Source: an uncultured Treponema sp.
GTDB lineage: Bacteria > Spirochaetota > Spirochaetia > Treponematales > Treponemataceae
Direction of reading: 5' to 3'
NCBI GenBank assembly: GCA_946615905.1
Contig: CAMOIE010000005.1
Coordinates: 1 to 64,000 of the forward strand
Length of the DNA: 64,000 nt
Positions 37,451 through 46,043 of the stretch are shown piece by piece (position 1 is the stretch's first letter; each line of letters starts with the position of its first letter). Below the pieces are notes generated by a model. The model had not been told where the DNA came from and ran no database searches. It saw nothing but the letters and a program-made list of their open reading frames with translations. The position numbers and the translations under genes were made by a program.

Positions 37451-38615
37451 CTCCCTCTCCCCTATTTTGAATATCGGTATTTTTCACTTTTTCTAAACGC
37501 GAAGCGTTGATAATAAAGCCGCACATGGCCAGCGTAAAAATTATCGAAGAGCCGCCTGATGAGAAGAAAGGCAGCGGAACGCCGGTCGTAGGAATAATTC
37601 CCGCGACAACCGCGATGTTCATAAGCGACTGGTAGACAATCACAGCCCCGAATCCGAACGAGGCGATTGAAGCGAAGCGGTCAGAACATTCTGCCGAAGT
37701 CTTTAGCACACGCCAGGCAAAAAAGCCAAGCAGGAACAAATACAAGGCTACTCCCGCAAAGCCCATCGCCTCAGTCCATCCGGCAAAAACGTAGTCTGAC
37801 TGAACTTCCGGGATTGAGTCAATTCTGGTAAGTCCACTACCGATTCCCTGCCCCCAAAAGCCACCAGCGGAGACAGCGCGGCGGGCGGCCATAGCCTGAT
37901 AGTTGAAGGTGTCCGGGAAAGCGTCAGGCTTGAAAAATCCGATCAGGCGGTTGACGCGGTATGGCTTTGTGAAAATCATCAGAGCAACAGATGGAATTCC
38001 TAAAGCCATAAAGGGAATCAGCCATGAGAGCTTTGCACCGCTCACAAAAAAGAGCAAAAGGCCGACTAAAAAGACAAAGGCTCCTGTCGAAAAATCCTGC
38101 TGTAAAAAAATCACGCCCATAAAAATCACAAGGCCTATTACAGAAGGCAGAACTGACCTGTCTTCCGGGCGGACCTGATTTTCCTGCTTGTCAAAATTGT
38201 GGGCCAAAAAAAGCACCACGGCGAACTTTATCGCCTCTGAAGGCTGAAAAGTCGAGAGATAAGGCAGACGGATCCATCTTCTCGCTCCGTTGCGCTCAAC
38301 ACCGATTCCGGGAACAAAAGTCAAAAGGCAGAAGACAATCGAGCCAAGGGCGATGACCATCAAAAGCTGGCGGATATACTTCATCTTAAGCGAGGCGAAA
38401 AAAAGCAGCAGGACAAAGCCGAAGACAGACGAAATCAGCTGACGGGTGACAAAATGCATTGGCTCCCCGTAAAGTTTGATTGCGAAATTCTGAGAGCAGA
38501 TATAGAGAGTCACCATGCCGATTCCCCACAAAAGGAGAATCGAGACTATAAGGGCCGGGTCGGATTTTTTGTAGGTCTCGACCGGTTTTTCCATGTAGAG
38601 GTTAAAGTCGTTCAC
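37437..38615 (-). CDS. ftsW: FtsW/RodA/SpoVE family glycosyltransferase
   Basis: RRWIRLPYLSTFQPSEAIKFAVVLFLA; GIIPTTGVPLPFFSSGGSSI. Confidence 0.96.
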   Translation of the reverse strand: MNDFNLYMEKPVETYKKSDPALIVSILLLWGIGMVTLYICSQNFAIKLYGEPMHFVTRQLISSVFGFVLLLFFASLKMKYIRQLLMVIALGSIVFCLLTFVPGIGVERNGARRWIRLPYLSTFQPSEAIKFAVVLFLAHNFDKQENQVRPEDRSVLPSVIGLVIFMGVIFLQQDFSTGAFVFLVGLLLFFVSGAKLSWLIPFMALGIPSVALMIFTKPYRVNRLIGFFKPDAFPDTFNYQAMAARRAVSAGGFWGQGIGSGLTRIDSIPEVQSDYVFAGWTEAMGFAGVALYLFLLGFFAWRVLKTSAECSDRFASIASFGFGAVIVYQSLMNIAVVAGIIPTTGVPLPFFSSGGSSIIFTLAMCGFIINASRLEKVKNTDIQNRGEGVEYE

Positions 38616-40058
38616 CTATTTTGCCTCCGAGTTCTCTTCAAGCAGAGGAAGAAGTCTCTCAAGGGCGATTCCGTGGGAACCTTTCAGCAAAATAAAGTCG
38701 TTTGGGCAGGCAATTTCCGAGATTTTTTCCGAGACAGCTTTGATTCCGTCATCAGAATAATCCTCAAAGTAAAAAAGCCTTGACTCGGCAGGATTCTCAC
38801 TCTCAGCTTTCTCAAAAGCGTAAAGCATTTCCTTTCCGACAAAAAAGACTGCGGACGCATTTGACCTTGCGGAAAGCTCTCCGATTTTCTCGTGGGCGGA
38901 CTTTGAGTCAGAGCCAAGCTCCAGCATATCGCCGAGGACAAAAATCTTTTTTCCGGAGGTCTTCACTGACGAAGAGAATTCTATCGCTTTTTCCATGGAG
39001 TCTGGATTGGCGTTATAGCAGTCCTCAAGAATCACGAATTTGCCCTTCAAAATATTGCTTCTGGCACCCAAGGGCTTTAGGCTTTCGATTCCGGCCTTGA
39101 TTTGCTCAGGCGAAAGCCCCAGTTCTTTTGCGACAAAAACCGCCGCAAGTGCATTTGAGAAATTGTATTTTCCAGGCAGGGGCAGGCGGATTTCAAGACC
39201 GTCGACAGAAAACCTCGTGCCGTCAACGCCCTCATCGCTCAAAAATTTCACGGCAGAATCAGCGTTCTCCCCGTAATAAATGACTTTTCCAGAGACTTTT
39301 TCCGCAAGGAATTTTGCAAAATCGTCTTTTTCAGGGATAAAGGCGGCTCCGTCCTTGCCCATATAGTCAAAAATCTTGCGCTTTTCGCGGGCTATGTTCT
39401 CGCGGGAGCCTAAAATTCCTATGTGAGCCGTTCCGATATTCGTGACGACTCCGTACTGGGGCTTAAAGACTTTTGCAATCTCACCGATTTCATTCTCCCG
39501 GTTCATGCCCATCTCAAAAAGTCCAAGCTCGTCCCCCTCACGGATTTGAAAGACTGAAAGCGGGAGTCCTGTCTCGGAGTTAAAATTGCCTTTATTTGAG
39601 ACGACCTTGTATTTCTGCTTCAAAACAGAGGCGAGGATTTCTTTTGTGGTCGTTTTCCCGGAAGAGCCTGTGACTGAGACGCGGATAAGGCCGGGGACCT
39701 TTGAGACATATTTTTCAGCAGCAGCCTGCAAGGCGTGCAAGGTATTCTCAACGATGATAAAGGCGACGGAGGGATTCTCCTCCGTATATTTCTCAATTTT
39801 TTCTTTGTCGGAATTGTAAGCTGAGCGGGCGGCGAAGACAATTGACGCGCCTTTTTCAATCCCCTGGGGAATATACTTGTGTCCGTCCTGGTTCTCACCG
39901 ATTAAAGGCACAAAAAGCGTGTTTTTCTCGACATTGCGGGAGTCCGTCTGCACGGACGTAAAGATAGCTCCTGCCGCCGAATTATTCAAAAGCTCTCCGT
40001 CTGTCGCCTCCAAAAGCTCACCGACAGAAAGCAAAGACTCAATTTTTCCACCCACCAT
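38616..40058 (-). CDS. murF: UDP-N-acetylmuramoyl-tripeptide--D-alanyl-D-alanine ligase
   Basis: VTGSSGKTTTKEILASVLKQKYKVVSNKGNFNSETGLPLS; EDCYNANPDSMEKAI; LLKGSHGIALERLL. Confidence 0.96.
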   Translation of the reverse strand: MVGGKIESLLSVGELLEATDGELLNNSAAGAIFTSVQTDSRNVEKNTLFVPLIGENQDGHKYIPQGIEKGASIVFAARSAYNSDKEKIEKYTEENPSVAFIIVENTLHALQAAAEKYVSKVPGLIRVSVTGSSGKTTTKEILASVLKQKYKVVSNKGNFNSETGLPLSVFQIREGDELGLFEMGMNRENEIGEIAKVFKPQYGVVTNIGTAHIGILGSRENIAREKRKIFDYMGKDGAAFIPEKDDFAKFLAEKVSGKVIYYGENADSAVKFLSDEGVDGTRFSVDGLEIRLPLPGKYNFSNALAAVFVAKELGLSPEQIKAGIESLKPLGARSNILKGKFVILEDCYNANPDSMEKAIEFSSSVKTSGKKIFVLGDMLELGSDSKSAHEKIGELSARSNASAVFFVGKEMLYAFEKAESENPAESRLFYFEDYSDDGIKAVSEKISEIACPNDFILLKGSHGIALERLLPLLEENSEAK

Positions 40059-40072
40059 TATGTTTCCCCCAC

Positions 40073-40098
40073 AAAAAAATCGCTCCTAGCGATTTTTT
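40073..40098. terminator. Hairpin between ftsL and murF (candidate attenuator)
   Basis: AAAAAATCGCT-cct-AGCGATTTTTT perfect 11-bp stem. Confidence 0.6.
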
Positions 40099-40112
40099 CT
40101 CCCACTTTATTT

Positions 40113-40412
40113 TTATTTTATCTCAACCCTGACAATCTCATCAGACTTGGCCTTGTGCATCCCCAATTCATTCTCCGCCAAGTTTTCGATTCTGGCGGAA
40201 TTGGAGAGGGTCGAGATGTCGGAAATCAGTTTTTTGTTTTTTTCCACCAGCTCCACCTGTTTTTGCTCAAGTGCCCTGACCTCCCCCTCAAGCTTCTCAT
40301 ATCGGTAAGCCTGCAAGGCGACCAGTGCCAGAAGAAGCGGAATCAAAAGCGAGGCCAGCAGCATAAAAAACTTGTCCTTCCGCTCAGATTTTTCAATCTT
40401 AACTGCGCTCAC
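40113..40412 (-). CDS. ftsL: FtsL-like cell division protein
   Basis: Short single-TM coiled-coil protein between rsmH and murF; GTG start at 40412 just after rsmH stop. Confidence 0.75.
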   Translation of the reverse strand: MSAVKIEKSERKDKFFMLLASLLIPLLLALVALQAYRYEKLEGEVRALEQKQVELVEKNKKLISDISTLSNSARIENLAENELGMHKAKSDEIVRVEIK

Positions 40413-40414
40413 TT

Positions 40415-41401
40415 TCAATAACCTTCCACGTTCAAAAGTCTTTCCATTCCAGCATCGCGGATTTTTCTTACGACCCGCAGCTTTGCAGAACGGCTCGGAG
40501 AATTGACCTTGACTTCTTCCTGAGTCGGCTCCAAGGGCTTTCTCGTCAGAATCTCGGCGCAGGGGCTTCCACCGCAAGAACAAACAGCCTGCTCAGGCGG
40601 ACAGACGCACTGCTTCCCCAAATTTCTAAAATAGTTTTTCACAATCCTGTCCTCAAGCGAATGGAAGGTAATCACCCCCATTTTTCCGCCGTCCGCCAGC
40701 ACATTAAAAGCATCGTGCAGGGCCTTTGGCAGCCGTTTGAGTTCCGAGTTGACTGCAATCCGCAAGGCCTGAAAAGTCCTCGTGGCCGGGTGAATCGGTC
40801 CGTAGCGGTAGCTTGCGGGAACCGCATCCCAGACAATATCAGCGAGAGCCTTTGACGAGACAATCCTACCACCCTTTCTTGCCTCGACAATTGCCCTCGC
40901 GATACGTCTGCTCATTTTTTCATCGCTGTACACATAAAGAATATGAGCCAGCTCTTCTTCTTTTTTTAAATTGACGATATCCGCCGCGCTTTCTCCTTCA
41001 CCCGTGTTCAAGCGCATGTCAAGCGGCTCGTCGTATCTGAATGAAAATCCCCTCCCGGATTTTTCATAGTGGTACACGCTTATCCCCAAATCGAACAAAA
41101 TCAGATTTGGTTTTCTGTCTTCAGCCGGATATTCCGCGTAAAAATCGTTGAACCAGCCGTTATAAAAGGAGATCCTTTTTCCGAACGGAGAAAGTCGCTC
41201 CCTTGCCCTTGCCTGAATATTCTTGTCGGCATCCAAACCGATTACAGAAAGGCCTGGATATTTGCTCAAAAAAGCGTTCGTATGACCGCCCTCGCCCAAA
41301 GTCGAGTCAATCATAAGGCAGTCATTTTCAAAGCTCTCCCCGACAGGAGAAAGCCATTCGAGGCATTCATTCAGTAAAACCGGTGTGTGAACAATTTCCA
41401 T
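40415..41401 (-). CDS. rsmH: 16S rRNA m4C1402 methyltransferase RsmH
   Basis: HTPVLLNECLEWLSP; DSTLGEGGHTNAFL; FDLGISVYHYEKSGRGFSFRYDEPLDMRLN; TFHSLEDRIVKNYF. Confidence 0.97.
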   Translation of the reverse strand: MEIVHTPVLLNECLEWLSPVGESFENDCLMIDSTLGEGGHTNAFLSKYPGLSVIGLDADKNIQARARERLSPFGKRISFYNGWFNDFYAEYPAEDRKPNLILFDLGISVYHYEKSGRGFSFRYDEPLDMRLNTGEGESAADIVNLKKEEELAHILYVYSDEKMSRRIARAIVEARKGGRIVSSKALADIVWDAVPASYRYGPIHPATRTFQALRIAVNSELKRLPKALHDAFNVLADGGKMGVITFHSLEDRIVKNYFRNLGKQCVCPPEQAVCSCGGSPCAEILTRKPLEPTQEEVKVNSPSRSAKLRVVRKIRDAGMERLLNVEGY

Positions 41402-41409
41402 AAACGCCC

Positions 41410-41853
41410 CTAAAAACTGATTCCGCTAAGCTCTTCCGCGGCCTCCATAAAAGAAGCCTCACTCTCAGAAAGATACTTTTTATATTCCTCAGCGTCCCAA
41501 AGCTCCATGTACTTGTTGATTCCCAAAATCACGCAGTCTTTGGTCAGCCCAGCATACTCACGCAGGCTTTGAGGAATGGAAAGACGACCGGCCTTGTCAA
41601 ACTCAACTTCCTGTGCGGGTGCAATCAGGCGTCGAACGACAATTCGGTTTTTAGGGTTGAATGGAGAGGCAGTCTCCATAACCTTTGCGGAAAGGCTTTT
41701 CCATTCCTCCGGGGTATAAAGCCACAAACAATGGTCAAGGGCCTGAGTCACGATGAGAACATTTCCTGTCAATTCATTCCGCAGTCTGGCCGGAAAAAGA
41801 ATTCTCCCCTTCTCGTCCAGAGTGTTGCGGTATTCACCGGTCAGCAATTCCAC
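41410..41853 (-). CDS. mraZ: Transcriptional regulator MraZ
   Basis: MELLTGEYRNTLDEKGRILFPARLRNEL; two AbrB-like halves; GTG start. Confidence 0.95.
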   Translation of the reverse strand: MELLTGEYRNTLDEKGRILFPARLRNELTGNVLIVTQALDHCLWLYTPEEWKSLSAKVMETASPFNPKNRIVVRRLIAPAQEVEFDKAGRLSIPQSLREYAGLTKDCVILGINKYMELWDAEEYKKYLSESEASFMEAAEELSGISF

Positions 41854-41931
41854 TTTTTATACCACTATTTACCACTTATAACCACTTTTTCCCACTTACT
41901 TACATTTTAACGAAAAAATTTACTAAGTCAA
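41850..41931 (-). promoter_or_regulatory. mraZ promoter with MraZ-type direct-repeat operator
   Basis: TTGACT (41931-41926), 16 nt, TAAAAT (41909-41904); AGTGG repeats (CCACT on + at 41892, 41882, 41872, 41862, then 41850). Confidence 0.8.
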
Positions 41932-41983
41932 GACAAAAAGCTGCCGATAATCAATAAATTTTACAAAGCTGTTATTTCGCTTT

Positions 41984-42078
41984 CGGGCGCAAACTTTCTC
42001 CACCCCGGGCACTTCCGCGGCTCAGTCACCCTCGGTACTCCGTACCAGCCTGCGGCTGCCGCTCCAGCGCTTGCGCAA
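41984..42078 (+). repeat. Palindromic intergenic element, family A copy 3
   Basis: CGGGCGCAAA..GGCACTTCCGCGGCT..GGTACTCCGTACC..GCCTGCGGC..CGCTCCAGCGCTTGCGCAA. Confidence 0.7.
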
Positions 42079-42195
42079 TTTCTCAAAAAGAGCAGGGCTT
42101 TTTCCACGCCTAATACAAGCCCCTCATTCCTCATTCCACCACTGATTTTTTCAGCAAAATCCGATAGAATCATCTCAGGAAAAAAAAGAAAAAAA

Positions 42196-42948
42196 ATGAT
42201 AAACACTTACAACGAAAGTTCACTTCACAGGGCATTAAAGCTTCTCTACGCACAAAAAACAGGCGGCCTCACAGAGCAAAAATCAGGCCCATTTATCGCC
42301 GATGTACTTTCCCCCTCCGGTGTGACTGAAATCCAAACAAAGAACGTCTCCGCCCTAAAGTCGAAAATCGAGTATTTCATCTCGCAAAAAATTCCTGTGA
42401 ACGTTGTGCATCCAATCGTCAGAGAAAAAACAATTATCACACTCTCATCATCAGGAGAGCTTCTATCAAAAAGAAAAAGTCCCAACGAAGAGACTCTCTA
42501 CTCCCTTCCAAAAGAACTTACAGGAATCTACAATCTTCTCACAAAAGAGCTTTTTACGCTCACAATTCTGGACACATCGGTCATCGAAATCCGAAGAAAG
42601 ACAGAGCAAAAATCCCAGCTTGTAAACAAAAGCCGCCGTTTTCTAAAGGACTGGCTCCCGGAAGACAAAAAATTAAAAGAAATTCTCTCTCAAAAAATCC
42701 TCAAAACAAAAGAAGACTATAAAAATCTGCTCCCAAAAGGAATTAATGAGAATTTCACAATACCTGACATTCAAAAGGGAATCATAGATTACAAGATGGC
42801 AGAACTGAATAAAAAATCGCTATCCCAAAAACTCAAAAAAGGCTCCTACAAAGAAGCCCGCCTTTTAATATGGCTGCTTGAGAAAATGCAAATCTTATAC
42901 AAAAGCGGCAGTAAAGGCAAAAGCCGCCTCTATTCAATAAATCAATAA
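42196..42948 (+). CDS. Hypothetical protein, possible nuclease-like N-terminus and winged-helix-like C-terminus
   Basis: 250 aa; FIADVLSPSGVTEIQTKNVSALKSKIEYF; C-terminal KKGSYKEARLLIWLLEKMQILYKSGSKGKSRLYSIN. Confidence 0.7.
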   Translation: MINTYNESSLHRALKLLYAQKTGGLTEQKSGPFIADVLSPSGVTEIQTKNVSALKSKIEYFISQKIPVNVVHPIVREKTIITLSSSGELLSKRKSPNEETLYSLPKELTGIYNLLTKELFTLTILDTSVIEIRRKTEQKSQLVNKSRRFLKDWLPEDKKLKEILSQKILKTKEDYKNLLPKGINENFTIPDIQKGIIDYKMAELNKKSLSQKLKKGSYKEARLLIWLLEKMQILYKSGSKGKSRLYSINQ

Positions 42949-42968
42949 ATTAAAAAAGGGCATAAAAA

Positions 42969-42993
42969 AAACCGCCCCGAAGCGGAGCGGTTT
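42969..42993. terminator. Intrinsic terminator between convergent genes
   Basis: ACCGC-CCCGAAGCGGA-GCGGT with A-run/TT flanks. Confidence 0.7.
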
Positions 42994-43011
42994 AGCGGAA
43001 AACTGATTCTA

Positions 43012-43737
43012 CTACCAGTCGTCCATCATGTCGTCTTCATCGCGGTTTTCGACATCATAAAGGTCTGTAACTGCGCGAAGGTCATCCAAGTACAAGTAAT
43101 ATGTACCGCGTGCGAGCATCGGGTTGCAGTCAACTCTGAATCCGACGATGCGGAGACCAGGGCGTGTACCGTTGTATGCTGACTGCTGGATAATTCCATG
43201 CTCTCCATCCGGAGTCGGAGGAATAGCGACTGTCATTTTCTTCCAGCCGGAGAATCCCAAGTTTCCGAGATAAAGCTCGAAGTTGTTTCCATAGTAATCC
43301 TGAACCAAGAGATAAACTTCATGATCCATGTTGCGTCCGCAAGCCCAGACAGAAACAGTCTTTGTGACACCTTCAATCGGAATCGGGCGAGTTGAGCGAA
43401 TGAAGAATGAGTTTACACCACGGCGGAAGAAGTCAACGCGGATACCGAGAACTTTTGTGTCCTCAGCCTGCTCGTCACCCTTTACAGGTTCCTTCAATGC
43501 CGGGTTTCCGTCAAAAAGGCGAGATGTAACAACACCATAGTCAGGAGAAATTGTCGCATTCCAGCTGCCTTCAACTTCAAAGCGGTCTACAGAAACCTCG
43601 CGGAGAGCCTGTTTTGCAGAATCATTTCCGATGATTGTCGGATCCGGCTCAGAAAGGCTAGAAGCTCCCTCTTTATCCTGTGCAAACGCAAAAGCGGCTG
43701 CTGAAATCATTAATGCAGTGATAAGTAACTTTTTCAT
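43012..43737 (-). CDS. Flagellar filament outer layer (FlaA) family protein
   Basis: Signal peptide; DRFEVEGSWNATISPDYG...VLGIRVDFFRRGVNSFFI; tandem with second FlaA. Confidence 0.88.
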   Translation of the reverse strand: MKKLLITALMISAAAFAFAQDKEGASSLSEPDPTIIGNDSAKQALREVSVDRFEVEGSWNATISPDYGVVTSRLFDGNPALKEPVKGDEQAEDTKVLGIRVDFFRRGVNSFFIRSTRPIPIEGVTKTVSVWACGRNMDHEVYLLVQDYYGNNFELYLGNLGFSGWKKMTVAIPPTPDGEHGIIQQSAYNGTRPGLRIVGFRVDCNPMLARGTYYLYLDDLRAVTDLYDVENRDEDDMMDDW

Positions 43738-44522
43738 TATTTGCCCTCACTTGACGCAGCGCTTTTTGAAGATGAACCAGAATCACCGAAGTTTACGTCC
43801 TGAAGTTCATAACCGTCAAATACGTTGCTCAAAGTATTTGATGTGTATTTCAACTGATCAAAGAAAACATTGAATACGTCTACATATTCATCAGGATCTG
43901 TGCGGATACGGAATCCTACGAATGTCATGTTCTTCGGGCCAGAGCGAAGACGTGAATGCTGGCGAATATGAGAAGGAACAGAAACAATAATGTTTCTCCA
44001 ACCATTGAATGCGAGGTTTCCCGCAGGAAGTGTATGAACACGTCCGTCAGCATCGCGAACCAAAAGGTCAATATAATAAAGGTAGTTAGCACCCCAAACC
44101 CAGAAGTCAATCTGTGTTACAGTACCGATGAACTCGATTTCATGAGCTTTACCTTCTTTTGAAGGATAAATCTCAAACCAGTTCTCACCCTTGCGGTGAT
44201 AGCTAGTCTCGATACCAAGGACTTTCGGAGAACCTTCGGTATTCGTATTCAGTACTTTCAATGAATTCGGCTGACCGTCAAAATAAGCCTTTTTAGGATA
44301 GCCATTTTCTTTGTCGATAAAGCGGCTGGCCTGAACTTCCCATGTCCAGCTGTCAACTTCGACCTTTCCATTTTTATTCATCGGATAATTTTGACTGTCC
44401 TCTGTGTCAAAATTGTCAACGATGAACGTCTCAACAGCTCTACTGCTGGGTTGCGCAACTGCAGGGATACAGAACGCAAGCAGAAGAGCAAGACTTGTAA
44501 AGACTATTACGCCCTTTTTCAT
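43737..44522 (-). CDS. flaA: Flagellar filament outer layer protein FlaA
   Basis: Signal peptide; FIVDNFDTEDSQNYPMNKNGKVEVDSWTWEVQASRFI..KVLGIETSYHRKGENWFEIYP. Confidence 0.9.
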   Translation of the reverse strand: MKKGVIVFTSLALLLAFCIPAVAQPSSRAVETFIVDNFDTEDSQNYPMNKNGKVEVDSWTWEVQASRFIDKENGYPKKAYFDGQPNSLKVLNTNTEGSPKVLGIETSYHRKGENWFEIYPSKEGKAHEIEFIGTVTQIDFWVWGANYLYYIDLLVRDADGRVHTLPAGNLAFNGWRNIIVSVPSHIRQHSRLRSGPKNMTFVGFRIRTDPDEYVDVFNVFFDQLKYTSNTLSNVFDGYELQDVNFGDSGSSSKSAASSEGK

Positions 44523-44753
44523 TCAGAACTCCTTCGTTTCGTGTTTATAACACACCTTTTTTATTTTCGGTTAAATTACCTGAATAAATTATCAATCACA
44601 TTATATTTTCCTCTAACATCTTTGTCAAACATTTTAACATAAATATCGAGTGAAAAATCATTGAAACCAACTTGCTTTTTGGTGATTTAGGATTTAAAAT
44701 TATTTTGATTAGAAAGTTTCTTTCTTTTTATTTCTTCTATTACGAGGTTTTTT

Positions 44754-45752
44754 ATGACAAGTTACAAGGAACTGGGACTGGTGAACACAAAAGATTTGTT
44801 CGCCAAGGCTATAAAAGGCGGATATGCAATTCCCGCCTACAACTTCAACAACATGGAGCAATTGCAGGCAATCATCGGAGCCTGCGTCGAAACCAAGTCT
44901 CCGGTAATCTTGCAGGTCTCAAACGGAGCTAGAAACTATGCCGACAAATACTTTCTGCGCAACATGGCCCGTGCCTCAGTAGAATACGCCCACGAGCTTG
45001 GCTACGATATTCCGATTGTCCTCCACCTTGACCACGGCTCCTCTTTCGAGCTTTGCAAGGACTGCATCGAGAACGGCTTCTCCTCAGTGATGATTGACGG
45101 CTCTTCCCTCCCCTACGACGAGAATGTGGCCCTTACAAAAAAAGTCTGTGACTTCGCCCACGCCCAGAAAGACTATGTAACAGTAGAAGGCGAGTTAGGA
45201 GTCCTCGCAGGCGTTGAAGATGAGGTTTCTGCGGCTGAAAGCCACTACACAAAACCTGAGGAAGTACAGGACTTCGTTTCAAAGACAGGGGTCGACTCAC
45301 TGGCAATCTCAATCGGAACAAGCCACGGCCGCTGCAAATTCACCCCAGACCAGTGTACAAGGACTGCGGACGGAGTTCTGATTCCGCCGCCACTGGCTTT
45401 CGATGTTCTCAAGGGTGTTGAAGAAAAACTTCCAGGATTTCCGATCGTTTTGCACGGTTCCTCATCAGTTCCGGTTGAATACGTCAAGATGATTGAAAAA
45501 TACGGCGGAAAGATTCCTGATTCAGTCGGAATTCCGGAAGACCAGCTGCGTCAGGCCGCAAAATCAGCCGTATGCAAAATCAACATCGACTCTGACGGCC
45601 GCCTCGCGATGACCGCAATGGTCCGCAAGGTATTCGCGGAAAAGCCGGAGGAATTCGACCCGAGAAAATACCTGGGACCGGCCCGCGAGGAGCTTAAAAA
45701 GATGTACATGCACAAAAACATCGATGTCTTAGGTTCAGCAGGACAGGCGTAA
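44754..45752 (+). CDS. fba: Class II fructose-bisphosphate aldolase
   Basis: AIPAYNFNNMEQLQAIIGAC; PIVLHLDHGSSFELCKDCIENGFSSVMIDGSSLPYDEN; FPIVLHGSSSVP. Confidence 0.97.
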   Translation: MTSYKELGLVNTKDLFAKAIKGGYAIPAYNFNNMEQLQAIIGACVETKSPVILQVSNGARNYADKYFLRNMARASVEYAHELGYDIPIVLHLDHGSSFELCKDCIENGFSSVMIDGSSLPYDENVALTKKVCDFAHAQKDYVTVEGELGVLAGVEDEVSAAESHYTKPEEVQDFVSKTGVDSLAISIGTSHGRCKFTPDQCTRTADGVLIPPPLAFDVLKGVEEKLPGFPIVLHGSSSVPVEYVKMIEKYGGKIPDSVGIPEDQLRQAAKSAVCKINIDSDGRLAMTAMVRKVFAEKPEEFDPRKYLGPAREELKKMYMHKNIDVLGSAGQA

Positions 45753-45765
45753 TTTTTAATAAGAA

Positions 45766-45883
45766 GGGGCTGTCCCAAAAGTAGCAAAATGGTGGTTGAG
45801 CTTGTCGAAACCACCATCTATAGTGGCAAATGTCATTTCGACAGGCTCAATGACCGCATTCTGCGAACTTATTAGACAGCCCC
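45766..45883. mobile_element. 118-bp MITE-like element with terminal inverted repeats, carrying family B hairpins
   Basis: GGGGCTGTCCCAAAAGT...ACTTATTAGACAGCCCC (14/17 TIR match); internal GGTGGTTGAGCTTGTCGAAACCACC and TGTCATTTCGACAGGCTCAATGACC; followed by a T-run. Confidence 0.75.
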
Positions 45884-45931
45884 GTTTTTTTTTAGGCACA
45901 AGGCAAAGAAAGCCCCAAGCTGTAAATAAAT

Positions 45932-46026
45932 TGCGCAAGGATTGGAGCCATGCCGGAGGCAGTGCCGCAAGGCACCGCGCGTGAGCAAGTGGCGGAAAGC
46001 CGTGAAGCAGAGGAATTTTGCGCCCG
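45932..46026 (-). repeat. Palindromic intergenic element, family A copy 4
   Basis: TTGCGCAAGGATTGGAGC..GTGCCGCAAGGCAC..GGAAAGCC..TTTTGCGCCCG. Confidence 0.85.
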
Positions 46027-46043
46027 ACTCCACAAAAAGAAAG

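Noticed and set aside
41850-41896. Possible CRISPR-like or tandem repeat array (AGTGG every 10 bp)
   Set aside because: Unit is far too short for CRISPR; position and motif fit an MraZ operator.
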